DNA from: Planctomycetota bacterium
GTDB taxonomy: Bacteria; Planctomycetota; Phycisphaerae; Sedimentisphaerales; SM23-30
Reading direction: 5' to 3'
Length of the DNA stretch: 5,306 nucleotides
Assembly: GCA_022705365.1 (NCBI GenBank)
Contig: JAKJEP010000258.1
Location: 1-5,306 of the forward strand
Shown here: piece after piece, positions 1 to 5,269 of the stretch
Layout of the letters: each line of letters begins with the position of its first letter
How positions within the stretch are numbered: the stretch's first letter is position 1
Notes under the pieces: model-generated
Told to the model about the DNA's origin: nothing
The model's database searches: none
What the model saw: the letters and a program-made list of their open reading frames with translations, nothing else
Program-made: the position numbers and the translations under genes

Positions 1-685
1 GCTGTGCAAGCAATGCGTCGATGACGGCTACACCTCCGTCATGATCGACGCCTCCCACAAGCCCTTCGATGAAAATGTGGCCCTGACCAAGCAGGTCGTC
101 GAATATGCCCACAAACATAAGGTTGTGGTTGAGGCCGAAATTGGCCAGCTTGGCGGCATCGAGGAAGATGTTGTAGGCGTCAGTTCTGACGATGTAATGA
201 AACACGTGACCGATCCTGTGGAAGCCGAAAAATTTGTCAAACTGACCGGCTGCGATTCCCTGGCCGTCGCCTGCGGCACCAGTCACGGCGCCTACAAATT
301 TAAAACCGCGCCCAAGCTGGCTTTCGATGTTATCGAAAAGATCGGTAAGCTCCTCCCCGGCTTTCCCCTGGTTATGCATGGTTCCTCGAGCGTACCCCGG
401 GAATTTGTTGACCTGATCAACAAATATGGCGGCAAGATGCCCAATACCATGGGGGTTCCGGAAGAAGCCCTGGCCAAAGCCTCCAAGATGGCCGTCTGCA
501 AAATCAACATCGATACGGACCTGCGACTGGCCCTGACCGCCAAGATCCGCCAGGTTTTTGCCGAAAAACCCTCGGAGTTCGATCCCCGCAACTATCTGGG
601 ACCGGGCCGGCTGGCCATCAAGGATATGGTCAAGCACAAACTCCACGTGCTCGGCTGTGCCGGCAAAGCGGACCTCTGCCGCTGA
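1..685 (+). CDS. fba: Class II fructose-1,6-bisphosphate aldolase, 3' part (5' end outside window)
   Basis: Zinc-dependent aldolase of glycolysis and gluconeogenesis (or the Calvin cycle), which reversibly splits fructose-1,6-bisphosphate into dihydroxyacetone phosphate and glyceraldehyde-3-phosphate in the cytoplasm. The frame is open from base 2 with no start in view; 227 residues remain of a family usually about 300-350 long, so roughly the first 100 (with the first catalytic Asp/His region) are missing. Visible family motifs in order are GYTSVMIDAS, VEAEIGQLGG, the zinc-ligand His in GTSHGAYKF (codon 284-286), the second His in MHGSSSVP (codon 377-379), and the phosphate/substrate loop KINIDTDLR. 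The MHGSSSVP and DPRNYLGPGR forms resemble the CbbA-like class II aldolases of cyanobacteria and other autotrophs, but that does not prove a Calvin-cycle role. Codons are strongly C-ending, fitting a highly expressed gene. It ends just before a strong terminator, so it is the last gene of its unit. Confidence 0.96.
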   Translation, partial: LCKQCVDDGYTSVMIDASHKPFDENVALTKQVVEYAHKHKVVVEAEIGQLGGIEEDVVGVSSDDVMKHVTDPVEAEKFVKLTGCDSLAVACGTSHGAYKFKTAPKLAFDVIEKIGKLLPGFPLVMHGSSSVPREFVDLINKYGGKMPNTMGVPEEALAKASKMAVCKINIDTDLRLALTAKIRQVFAEKPSEFDPRNYLGPGRLAIKDMVKHKLHVLGCAGKADLCR

Positions 686-702
686 TTTTTGGTTTCCCCC
701 TC

Positions 703-741
703 AAAAAAGCAAGGCCTGTCTCACCAACAGGCCTTTTTTTT
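703..741. terminator. Intrinsic terminator after fba, probably bidirectional
   Basis: A perfect 9-bp stem (711-719 with 727-735, core AGGCCTGT/ACAGGCCT) encloses a 7-base loop and runs into eight T residues (734-741) on the plus strand, about 25 bases after the aldolase stop. Six A residues at 703-708 give a T-run on the other strand just after the same stem. The hairpin could therefore also stop transcripts of the converging minus-strand gene that ends at 850. The plus-strand function is nearly certain; the minus-strand function is inferred. Confidence 0.9.
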
Positions 742-849
742 ATATTTTGCGGTTGTTTTTCCTGCAAAAAGACACCCACCCTCCCTGCCATTCTTTTCGT
801 TTCAGCTACCCCAAACCTAACGGCGATGGGGCCGGACACAAATAATAGA

Positions 850-966
850 CTAATATTGGCTCCGGCGATACATCACATAGAAGACAATCGTCCCAATCAG
901 TCCCAGTCCGAACACCACGTGGTACCATGCAAAACCCGCTGCCAGCATCGTTTCCAAATTCATCAT
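850..966 (-). CDS. Small single-span membrane protein (38 aa), unrecognised
   Basis: Family not recognised. The product would be 38 residues: a short N-terminal part (MMNLETMLAAGFA), one hydrophobic helix at about residues 14-33 (WYHVVFGLGLIGTIVFYVMY), then RRSQY. Arginines after the helix predict an outside N terminus and an inside C terminus. The frame is open further upstream to 1038. I place the start at the tandem ATGs (966-964 or 963-961) because a strong AAGGAGA lies just before them and a candidate promoter sits inside the longer frame. The gene lies 95 bases downstream of the PEBP lipoprotein gene on the same strand and converges on the fba terminator. Its size and shape resemble small accessory subunits or regulators of membrane complexes, but nothing in the sequence names a partner. 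Existence is supported by the ribosome binding site plus a sensible membrane topology; function is unknown. Confidence 0.62.
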   Translation of the reverse strand: MMNLETMLAAGFAWYHVVFGLGLIGTIVFYVMYRRSQY

Positions 967-970
967 TAGG

Positions 971-977
971 TCTCCTT
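971..977 (-). promoter_or_regulatory. Shine-Dalgarno site that fixes the start of the 38-aa gene
   Basis: Reads AAGGAGA on the minus strand. It lies 4 bases before the first ATG (966-964) and 7 bases before the second (963-961), so the second ATG has the better spacing and the true product may be 37 residues. It argues against the longer 62-residue reading that begins at 1038. Confidence 0.7.
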
Positions 978-1009
978 CTTGAGTAAATCCTTCAATTAAG
1001 CACAAAATC

Positions 1010-1038
1010 ATACTACCGGCCGGGTTTCCGGTTGTCAA
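1010..1038 (-). promoter_or_regulatory. Candidate sigma70-type promoter for the 38-aa gene, with an inverted repeat in the spacer
   Basis: On the minus strand a consensus -35 TTGACA (1038-1033) is followed after 17 bases by TAGTAT (1015-1010, 4 of 6 consensus bases). An alternative TATGAT lies 20 bases after the -35. The spacer, with one flanking base, carries the inverted repeat ACCGG-8-CCGGT, which could be an operator. The predicted start is about 40 bases before the ATG, giving this gene a transcript independent of the upstream lipoprotein gene. The motif match is visible; activity is inferred. Confidence 0.5.
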
Positions 1039-1061
1039 TACTCATAATTTTACCTGTGAAA

Positions 1062-1670
1062 CTACCTTTGGTAGGTGCCAATCCATTCGGTCTGGGCCAG
1101 AATATGCCCTTCCATTGCCTTCAGAAGAGAAAGTTTATCCAGACCGGCTGACAAATCGAGTTCGGCATCGAGGGCGTACAACTTGAAGTGATAATGATGG
1201 ACGCCATGGCCGCGGGGCGGGGCGGGGCCGCGATATCCCACCGTATTCCAGGAGTTCAAACCCTGCAGGGCCTGGACGGGCGCGGTCAGCCGGTGATCGG
1301 CGGGCATGGCCTCCGGCAGACTGGTTACGGCGGCGGGGATTTTATAGATAATCCAGTGAACCCATGGCTGGGGGGTCGGGGCGTCCGGATCGTCCATAAT
1401 CAGGGCATATTCCTGTACCGCCGGGGGACTGCCGGTCCAGGACAATTCCGGGGATACATCCTTGCCGTCTTCCGTGTATTTTTGGGGGATGGGGGAGTTG
1501 GCGGCAAAGGCACTGCTTTGAATGGTAAAACGCACAGCATCCGCTCCTTTCTCCGGCTGGGGAATAGCAGGGGAAGGGGCTTTTTCCCCTTTGCAGCCGG
1601 GCAGTATCAAAAATAGTAGTCCGATTCCTGGAACCAGGAACCTCCATTTTGGATTTTCTTTTTTTATCAT
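1062..1670 (-). CDS. PEBP / YbhB-YbcL family (Raf kinase inhibitor-like) lipoprotein
   Basis: A 202-residue protein of the phosphatidylethanolamine-binding protein family, here attached to a membrane as a lipoprotein. Residues 1-26 form a lipoprotein signal: basic start (MIKKENPKWR), hydrophobic core, and lipobox L-P-G-C with C26 as the lipidated residue. A Pro-rich linker (about 30-43) precedes the PEBP fold at 46-202. Family motifs visible are YTEDGKDVSPELSW (65-78), the DDPDAP pocket (93-98), WVHWIIYKIP (103-112), GYRGPAPPRGHGVHHYHF (145-162), and the C-terminal GHILAQTEWIGTYQR. The usual GxCPP and PHRY elements appear here as GPAPP and VHHYH, mild departures. Bacterial members have no settled function; ligand-pocket or inhibitor roles have been proposed. 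GAGGTGA (1683-1677) lies 6 bases before the ATG, and a promoter sits just upstream. It is transcribed away from the PEP-CTERM gene and is followed on the same strand by the 38-residue membrane protein. Confidence 0.93.
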   Translation of the reverse strand: MIKKENPKWRFLVPGIGLLFLILPGCKGEKAPSPAIPQPEKGADAVRFTIQSSAFAANSPIPQKYTEDGKDVSPELSWTGSPPAVQEYALIMDDPDAPTPQPWVHWIIYKIPAAVTSLPEAMPADHRLTAPVQALQGLNSWNTVGYRGPAPPRGHGVHHYHFKLYALDAELDLSAGLDKLSLLKAMEGHILAQTEWIGTYQR

Positions 1671-1710
1671 ACCCTGTCACCTCGTTTCTGAATTGCCGTT
1701 ATCTTTCGTG

Positions 1711-1739
1711 AATCTATACTGTATCCTGTAAAAAGTCAA
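1711..1739 (-). promoter_or_regulatory. Candidate promoter for the PEBP lipoprotein gene
   Basis: On the minus strand TTGACT (1739-1734) is followed by two overlapping -10 choices: TATAGA after 15 bases (1718-1713) or TAGATT after 17 bases (1716-1711). Either gives a leader of about 30-40 bases to the ATG at 1670. It lies in the 217-base divergent region shared with the PEP-CTERM gene. The rest of that region (about 1740-1822) shows no gene or clear structure. Confidence 0.5.
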
Positions 1740-1822
1740 TATTTATTCTGCACATAAGTTACGATTGGATGGTATAGTTATGAACGATGTGTTTGCTCCC
1801 CCTTTGTTTCCCTGGATTTATC

Positions 1823-1854
1823 TTGACAAAATAGCCGCGAAAGAAGATCATAAT
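1823..1854 (+). promoter_or_regulatory. Candidate promoter for the CBM9-like PEP-CTERM gene
   Basis: Consensus -35 TTGACA (1823-1828) is followed by GATCAT after 17 bases (1846-1851) or CATAAT after 20 bases (1849-1854). Neither spacing and -10 pair is ideal: the best -10 has a long spacer. The start codon is about 30 bases downstream, with AAGGAGA (1874-1880) 7 bases before the ATG. Confidence 0.5.
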
Positions 1855-1887
1855 GAATTGGAATTGAGAGAGTAAGGAGAAAAAGAT

Positions 1888-2778
1888 ATGAAGACTCGGG
1901 TCATGGCGGTGATTTTTCTGGTTCAGGTGTTTGGGGGTTCCGGATTGTGGGCAGTAACGCGGCCGGAAATTGATGTTCCCTGCGTGTCCGGTTCTTTTGC
2001 CATTGATGGATCAGCGGCGGAATGGACAGGTGTCAAGTCCAAGGGAGAAGGAATTTCCTTTTATAAAGGGGACGGCAAATCGGGTACCAGTACCAAACTG
2101 GGAACAACCTGTCTGGGAACCATCAGCAATGCGGCAGACTGCCGGATGGATCTATGGATGGCACATGATGGTACGTATTTATATATACTGGCCGAAGTGC
2201 TGGATGACAGCTACCAGCCGTTTGGTACAGCCAATACGAATCCTGCCTATCTCGAAGATACGCTCCATCTTTATGTAGATTCCACCAATGCAAAAAAAGC
2301 AAATATTAACGGATCTGAACCAATTTATTATCAGACGGGATACGAACAGTTTGGAATCAGTACCGATGGAAATATCTACGGAGAATCGACCGATTTCACC
2401 ACCGGTACTGCCAAACATGCAGCACCCCAGGGGGCCAACCCGGATGGAACCTATTGGAAAGCCAAATGTACAGTACAACAACTGGGGGCGACAAGTTATA
2501 AATATACTTTTGAAGAGAGGATTACGTTGGCAGGCAGAACCGGTCGAAATATGAGTCCTTTGTTGCCTGGCACCAGTTATGGATTTAATGCCGAATTCTG
2601 TGATTCGGATGGTACGACAGCATTGCAAGGTTGGATCTTCTGGAGCAGCAATGGATTTACCGATTGTTACAACTCTGAGAATCTGTGGGGAACCATGAAC
2701 CTGGCTGTAGTTCCGGAACCGCTGACCTGCCTGCTGCTGGCTGCGGGCGGGCTGTTTGCTATTCGGAAAAGAAAGTAA
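1888..2778 (+). CDS. Secreted CBM9-like protein with PEP-CTERM sorting tag
   Basis: A 296-residue exported protein. Residues 1-22 are a Sec signal peptide (basic start, hydrophobic core, cleavage after LWA). Residues about 28-272 resemble the carbohydrate-binding family 9 (CBM9/DOMON-like) beta sandwich: an early IDGSAAEW (39-46), MAHDGTYLYILAEVLDD (91-107), the acidic YLEDTLHLYVDS (121-132), FEERITLA (208-215), and a late tryptophan-rich QGWIFWSSN segment. The C terminus (274-296) is a textbook PEP-CTERM signal: VPEP, a hydrophobic helix (LTCLLLAAGGLFAI), then RKRK. By family knowledge this tag is processed by an exosortase and tied to export into exopolysaccharide or the cell surface; no exosortase lies in the window. 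Several cysteines in the mature part could form disulfides. No catalytic domain is visible, so it is probably a sugar-binding or surface-matrix protein. Base composition is more AT-rich than its neighbours. It appears to be a single-gene unit with its own promoter and a strong ribosome binding site. Confidence 0.9.
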   Translation: MKTRVMAVIFLVQVFGGSGLWAVTRPEIDVPCVSGSFAIDGSAAEWTGVKSKGEGISFYKGDGKSGTSTKLGTTCLGTISNAADCRMDLWMAHDGTYLYILAEVLDDSYQPFGTANTNPAYLEDTLHLYVDSTNAKKANINGSEPIYYQTGYEQFGISTDGNIYGESTDFTTGTAKHAAPQGANPDGTYWKAKCTVQQLGATSYKYTFEERITLAGRTGRNMSPLLPGTSYGFNAEFCDSDGTTALQGWIFWSSNGFTDCYNSENLWGTMNLAVVPEPLTCLLLAAGGLFAIRKRK

Positions 2779-2802
2779 GCACATAGAGTCAAAAATTGAA
2801 GT

Positions 2803-2831
2803 TTGACGATTAAGGGGGATTCTGCTATGGT
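2803..2831 (+). promoter_or_regulatory. Candidate promoter of the thrC-dapB unit
   Basis: TTGACG (2803-2808) and TATGGT (2826-2831) are exactly 17 bases apart, 5 of 6 and 4 of 6 matches to the sigma70-type consensus. The implied start, near 2838, gives a leader of about 70 bases. The -35 also forms one arm of an imperfect palindrome, GTCAAA (2788-2793) with TTTGAC (2802-2807). A tandem repeat covers the spacer and the start region. No clear terminator separates it from the PEP-CTERM gene, so some read-through is possible. Confidence 0.5.
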
Positions 2832-2845
2832 AGGGGGGAATCTGC
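2811..2845 (+). repeat. Two-copy 15-bp direct repeat at 20-bp period over the thrC promoter (operator candidate)
   Basis: TAAGGGGGATTCTGC (2811-2825) and TAGGGGGGAATCTGC (2831-2845) match at 13 of 15 positions and start exactly 20 bases apart, close to two helical turns. The first copy fills the spacer between the candidate -35 and -10. The second begins at the last base of the -10 and covers the expected transcription start. A protein binding both copies on one DNA face would block polymerase. The repeat is seen directly; the operator role is inferred. Confidence 0.55.
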
Positions 2846-2910
2846 GTTTTGTATATTTACCGTATTGGAAATGAGTTACTACAATAGGATCACGAAGGAG
2901 CCGAAATCCG

Positions 2911-4281
2911 GTGAGTGAACAAGTATATCAGCGCTGTTTGAATCCCGGCTGCGGGGCAACGTACGGAGTGGACGAGAGTTATTTTGCCTGCCCGGCCTGC
3001 GGGGATCTGCTGGATGTGGTTTATGACTGGGATCGGCTGGAAGTGCCTGATTCCCTGGGCTGGTTTGAGAAACGGTGGGCCAGCCGGCAGAACCGGCTGG
3101 ATTTCTCCGGGGTCTGGCGGTTCCGGGAGCTGATTCCATTTTGCTCTGATTCGTACCGCATTTCGATTGGAGAAGGGCAAACCATTTTACAGCCTAATGA
3201 TGGAGCGGCAAAATATGCCAACTGCCAGGCAGATCGGGTACTTCTGCAATATGAAGGGCTGAATCCCAGCGGCTCCTTTAAGGATAACGGGATGACGGCG
3301 GCGTTCAGCCATGCCAAACTGGTGCGAGCGGAACATGTGGCCTGTGCTTCCACCGGCAATACGTCGGCATCGGTAGCGTTGTATGCCCATGCCTGCGGGA
3401 TGAAATGCTCGGTATTTATCGGTTCCGGCCGCATTGCGTACGGCAAGCTCAGCCAGGCGCTGGACTTCGGGGCCCAGACGATTCAGATTCAGGGCGACTT
3501 TGACGATTGCATGCGGCAGGTGCAGAATGTCTGCCGGGAGCTGAAGCTGTATCTGGTGAACTCGCTGAACCCATTCCGGTTGGAGGGGCAGAAGACTATC
3601 ATGTACCGGGTGCTGGAGGGGCTGGGCTGGCAGGTACCGGACTGGATTATTGTACCGGGCGGGAATCTGGGCAACAGCAGTTCCTTCGGCAAAGCCTTTG
3701 CGGAGTTGAAGCAACTGGGACTGATCGACCGGATTCCGCGACTGGCGGTAATCAACGCTGCCGGCGCCAATACCCTGTATGATTTGTACGAGAAACAGGG
3801 TGTACGTTGGCAGGGCGGGCAATTGAATATGAAAGTGATCGACGACTATTACGCCCAACTGAACGCCACCGGCTACCGGCCGCATACGCTGGCGACGGCG
3901 ATTGAGATTTCGCGGCCGGTAAATTTGAAGAAATGCCTGCGGGCTTTGGAGATTTGTAACGGGGTTGTGCGGGAAGTCTCGGACGAGGAGATCCTGGAAG
4001 CCAAGGCAGTGGTGGGCCGGTACGGGCTGGGCTGCGAGCCGGCCTCGGCGGCTTCGCTGGCGGGACTGAAAAAGCTGCGGGCCGAACAGGTGATCGGAGC
4101 GGATGAAAAGGTTGTCTGTATCCTGACTGGCCACCAATTGAAAGACCCGAACATTACTGTTACCTACCATATCGAAAATAAAGGGCAGTATTCAAACCGG
4201 CCTTTTGAGGTCGAAAACGACATTAGCAAGGTGATCGAGGCTTTGCAAACGGCTTCGGGATCCTGCTGTTCTGGGAGATAA
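2911..4281 (+). CDS. thrC: Threonine synthase with N-terminal zinc ribbon
   Basis: A PLP-dependent cytoplasmic enzyme that converts O-phospho-L-homoserine to L-threonine and phosphate, the last step of threonine synthesis. The 456-residue protein opens with a zinc ribbon (C9, C14, C27, C30) known in a subset of threonine synthases, then SGVWRFRELIP (66-76) and the entry to the PLP fold, IGEGQTILQP (86-95). The Schiff-base lysine is K124 in NPSGSFKDNGM. ASTGNTSASVALYAHACG and the glycine-rich PGGNLGNSSSFGKA match the cofactor-binding loops. The C-terminal part carries ISRPVNLKKCLRALE and GLGCEPASAASLAGLKKL, also typical. The start is GTG, chosen because AAGGAG (2895-2900) lies 10 bases before it and the zinc ribbon begins at once. 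The protein ends in an unusual small tail, SGSCCSGR. dapB follows after 18 bases. The fold-type II PLP family is large, but the motif set favours ThrC over threonine dehydratase or cysteine synthase. Confidence 0.94.
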   Translation: MSEQVYQRCLNPGCGATYGVDESYFACPACGDLLDVVYDWDRLEVPDSLGWFEKRWASRQNRLDFSGVWRFRELIPFCSDSYRISIGEGQTILQPNDGAAKYANCQADRVLLQYEGLNPSGSFKDNGMTAAFSHAKLVRAEHVACASTGNTSASVALYAHACGMKCSVFIGSGRIAYGKLSQALDFGAQTIQIQGDFDDCMRQVQNVCRELKLYLVNSLNPFRLEGQKTIMYRVLEGLGWQVPDWIIVPGGNLGNSSSFGKAFAELKQLGLIDRIPRLAVINAAGANTLYDLYEKQGVRWQGGQLNMKVIDDYYAQLNATGYRPHTLATAIEISRPVNLKKCLRALEICNGVVREVSDEEILEAKAVVGRYGLGCEPASAASLAGLKKLRAEQVIGADEKVVCILTGHQLKDPNITVTYHIENKGQYSNRPFEVENDISKVIEALQTASGSCCSGR

Positions 4282-4299
4282 AATGCAGGGAGTACGATT

Positions 4300-5091
4300 A
4301 TGTTAACACTGGCAATTACCGGCGCGGCCGGGCGAATGGGGCAGCGGTTGATCGCATTGGCGGGCGAGAGCGGGATTTTTCAAGTGACAGCCGCCCTGGA
4401 ATACGCCCAGCACCCCAAAATGGGACAAGACGCCGGTCTGACAGCCGGTATGGGAGAATTGGGTGTTCCTATCACCGCCCAGCCTCAGGTAAAACCGGAT
4501 GTTATGATTGATTTTACCACTCCTGCTTCCACGATGAAGTGGACGGATTATTGTCGCGAGAATCAGGTGCCGCTGGTAGTCGGTACCACCGGACTAACGG
4601 AACCGGAAAAAGCCAAATTGCAAGCGGCTGGGGAAAAAACGGCGGTCCTGATCGGGGCCAATATGAGCCTGGGTGTTAATTTGCTTTTCAACCTGGCGGC
4701 GCAGGTGGCCAAAGCCCTGGACGATTCCTATGATATCGAGATTGTGGAATCGCATCACCGGTTTAAGAAGGATGCTCCCAGCGGCACGGCCCTGGAACTG
4801 GCCCGCCGGATTGTTGCGGCGAAAAACTGGCCCTGGCCTGCAGCCTTAACTCATGGCCGTGAAGGCCGGGAGGCCTTGCGCCAGCCGAAAACGGTCGGAA
4901 TGCACGCCGTCCGGGCCGGCGATATCGTTGGTATTCACGATGTTATCTTCTCTACTCTCGGTGAAACCATCACCCTGCATCATACTGCCCATACCCGCGA
5001 TACCTTTGTCCGTGGTGCTCTCCACGCTGCCCAGTGGCTGGCGGGGCAGAAACCGGGATTCTATGGTATGGCGGATGTACTGGGTCTTTAA
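4300..5091 (+). CDS. dapB: 4-hydroxy-tetrahydrodipicolinate reductase
   Basis: NAD(P)H-dependent cytoplasmic reductase of the lysine/diaminopimelate pathway, acting on the product of DapA to give tetrahydrodipicolinate for lysine and peptidoglycan precursors. At 263 residues it has the usual family length. Visible are the dinucleotide-binding GAAGRMG (8-14), an acidic residue (E34) at the end of the second strand, IDFTTP, VVGTTG (93-98), GANMSLGVN, and the signature SHHRFKKDAPSGTA (151-164). In that signature H152 and K156 correspond to the catalytic His159 and Lys163 of the E. coli enzyme. The segment ending in HTRDTFVRGALHAAQWL is the typical C-terminal helix. AGGGAG (4287-4292) lies 7 bases before the ATG. 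The 18-base gap from thrC and lack of a terminator between them support co-transcription and shared control of the aspartate-family branches. Nothing looks truncated. Confidence 0.97.
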   Translation: MLTLAITGAAGRMGQRLIALAGESGIFQVTAALEYAQHPKMGQDAGLTAGMGELGVPITAQPQVKPDVMIDFTTPASTMKWTDYCRENQVPLVVGTTGLTEPEKAKLQAAGEKTAVLIGANMSLGVNLLFNLAAQVAKALDDSYDIEIVESHHRFKKDAPSGTALELARRIVAAKNWPWPAALTHGREGREALRQPKTVGMHAVRAGDIVGIHDVIFSTLGETITLHHTAHTRDTFVRGALHAAQWLAGQKPGFYGMADVLGL

Positions 5092-5111
5092 GCCGCATTT
5101 CTCACGGGATT

Positions 5112-5139
5112 TTGACAAATATATTGATAACTCCATGGT
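5112..5139 (+). promoter_or_regulatory. Weak candidate promoter after dapB
   Basis: A consensus TTGACA (5112-5117) starts 21 bases after the dapB stop. The best -10 at normal spacing is CATGGT after 16 bases (5134-5139), only 3 of 6 matches but similar to the TATGGT before thrC. If real, it would start a leader of about 120-130 bases for whatever lies to the right of the window. Confidence 0.3.
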
Positions 5140-5269
5140 TCAGAATGTCGTATGTGCCATTTTTCGGTTCACCGACTTCGACCGTCTGTTTTCAGCGCAA
5201 ATTTTTGTACGCCTTCGAGGCCGCAGGGACTATCTTCCGCAGGCATATAAGTATATATGTTGAGGACAG
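5140..5269 (+). other. Non-coding region with several small hairpins, possible leader of the next gene
   Basis: No convincing protein is encoded here on either strand. Small stems are visible: TCGG/CCGA with a TTCA loop (5164-5175); GCGCAA with TTG-CGC, two bases bulged (5195-5212); GCCT/AGGC with a TCG loop (5211-5221); and CATATA/TATATG with an AGTA loop (5244-5259). A perfect 7-base direct repeat CCGCAGG occurs at 5221 and 5237, and a second AGGC (5241-5244) could compete for the GCCT arm. None is followed by a T-run, so no terminator for dapB is seen. I do not recognise a known riboswitch. It may be a structured leader, or these may be chance short stems. Confidence 0.25.

Noticed and set aside
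967..1038. N-terminal extension of the small membrane protein to 62 residues
   Set aside because: The extension contains the candidate promoter and the strong AAGGAGA, and has no ribosome site of its own before 1038.
1062..1074. CTACC-TTT-GGTAG hairpin at the PEBP stop codon as a terminator
   Set aside because: It has a 5-bp stem, three-base loop and no T-run on the minus strand; it overlaps the stop codon and is probably chance.
1188..1616. 142-codon plus-strand frame across the PEBP gene
   Set aside because: It is a Gly/Arg-rich low-complexity translation lying antisense to clear PEBP motifs.
2179..2784. 201-codon minus-strand frame across the PEP-CTERM gene
   Set aside because: No ribosome site, no recognisable domain, and it lies opposite a protein with a signal peptide, CBM9-like motifs and PEP-CTERM tag.
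2788..2807. GTCAAA/TTTGAC palindrome as terminator of the PEP-CTERM gene
   Set aside because: The stem is short and AT-rich with no T-run after it, and its right arm is the -35 of the thrC promoter.
2846..2910. Riboswitch or attenuator before thrC
   Set aside because: The roughly 70-base leader has no strong stem, no leader peptide rich in Thr or Lys codons, and no match to a lysine riboswitch core that I can recognise.
3187..4170. Long open frame (327 codons) on the minus strand inside thrC
   Set aside because: It is wholly antisense to a gene with unmistakable threonine synthase motifs, has no family features, and is the expected by-product of GC-rich coding sequence.
4853..5263. 136-codon plus-strand frame running across the end of dapB
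   Set aside because: It is mostly out-of-frame dapB sequence and has no ribosome site or recognisable domain; the part after 5091 looks non-coding.
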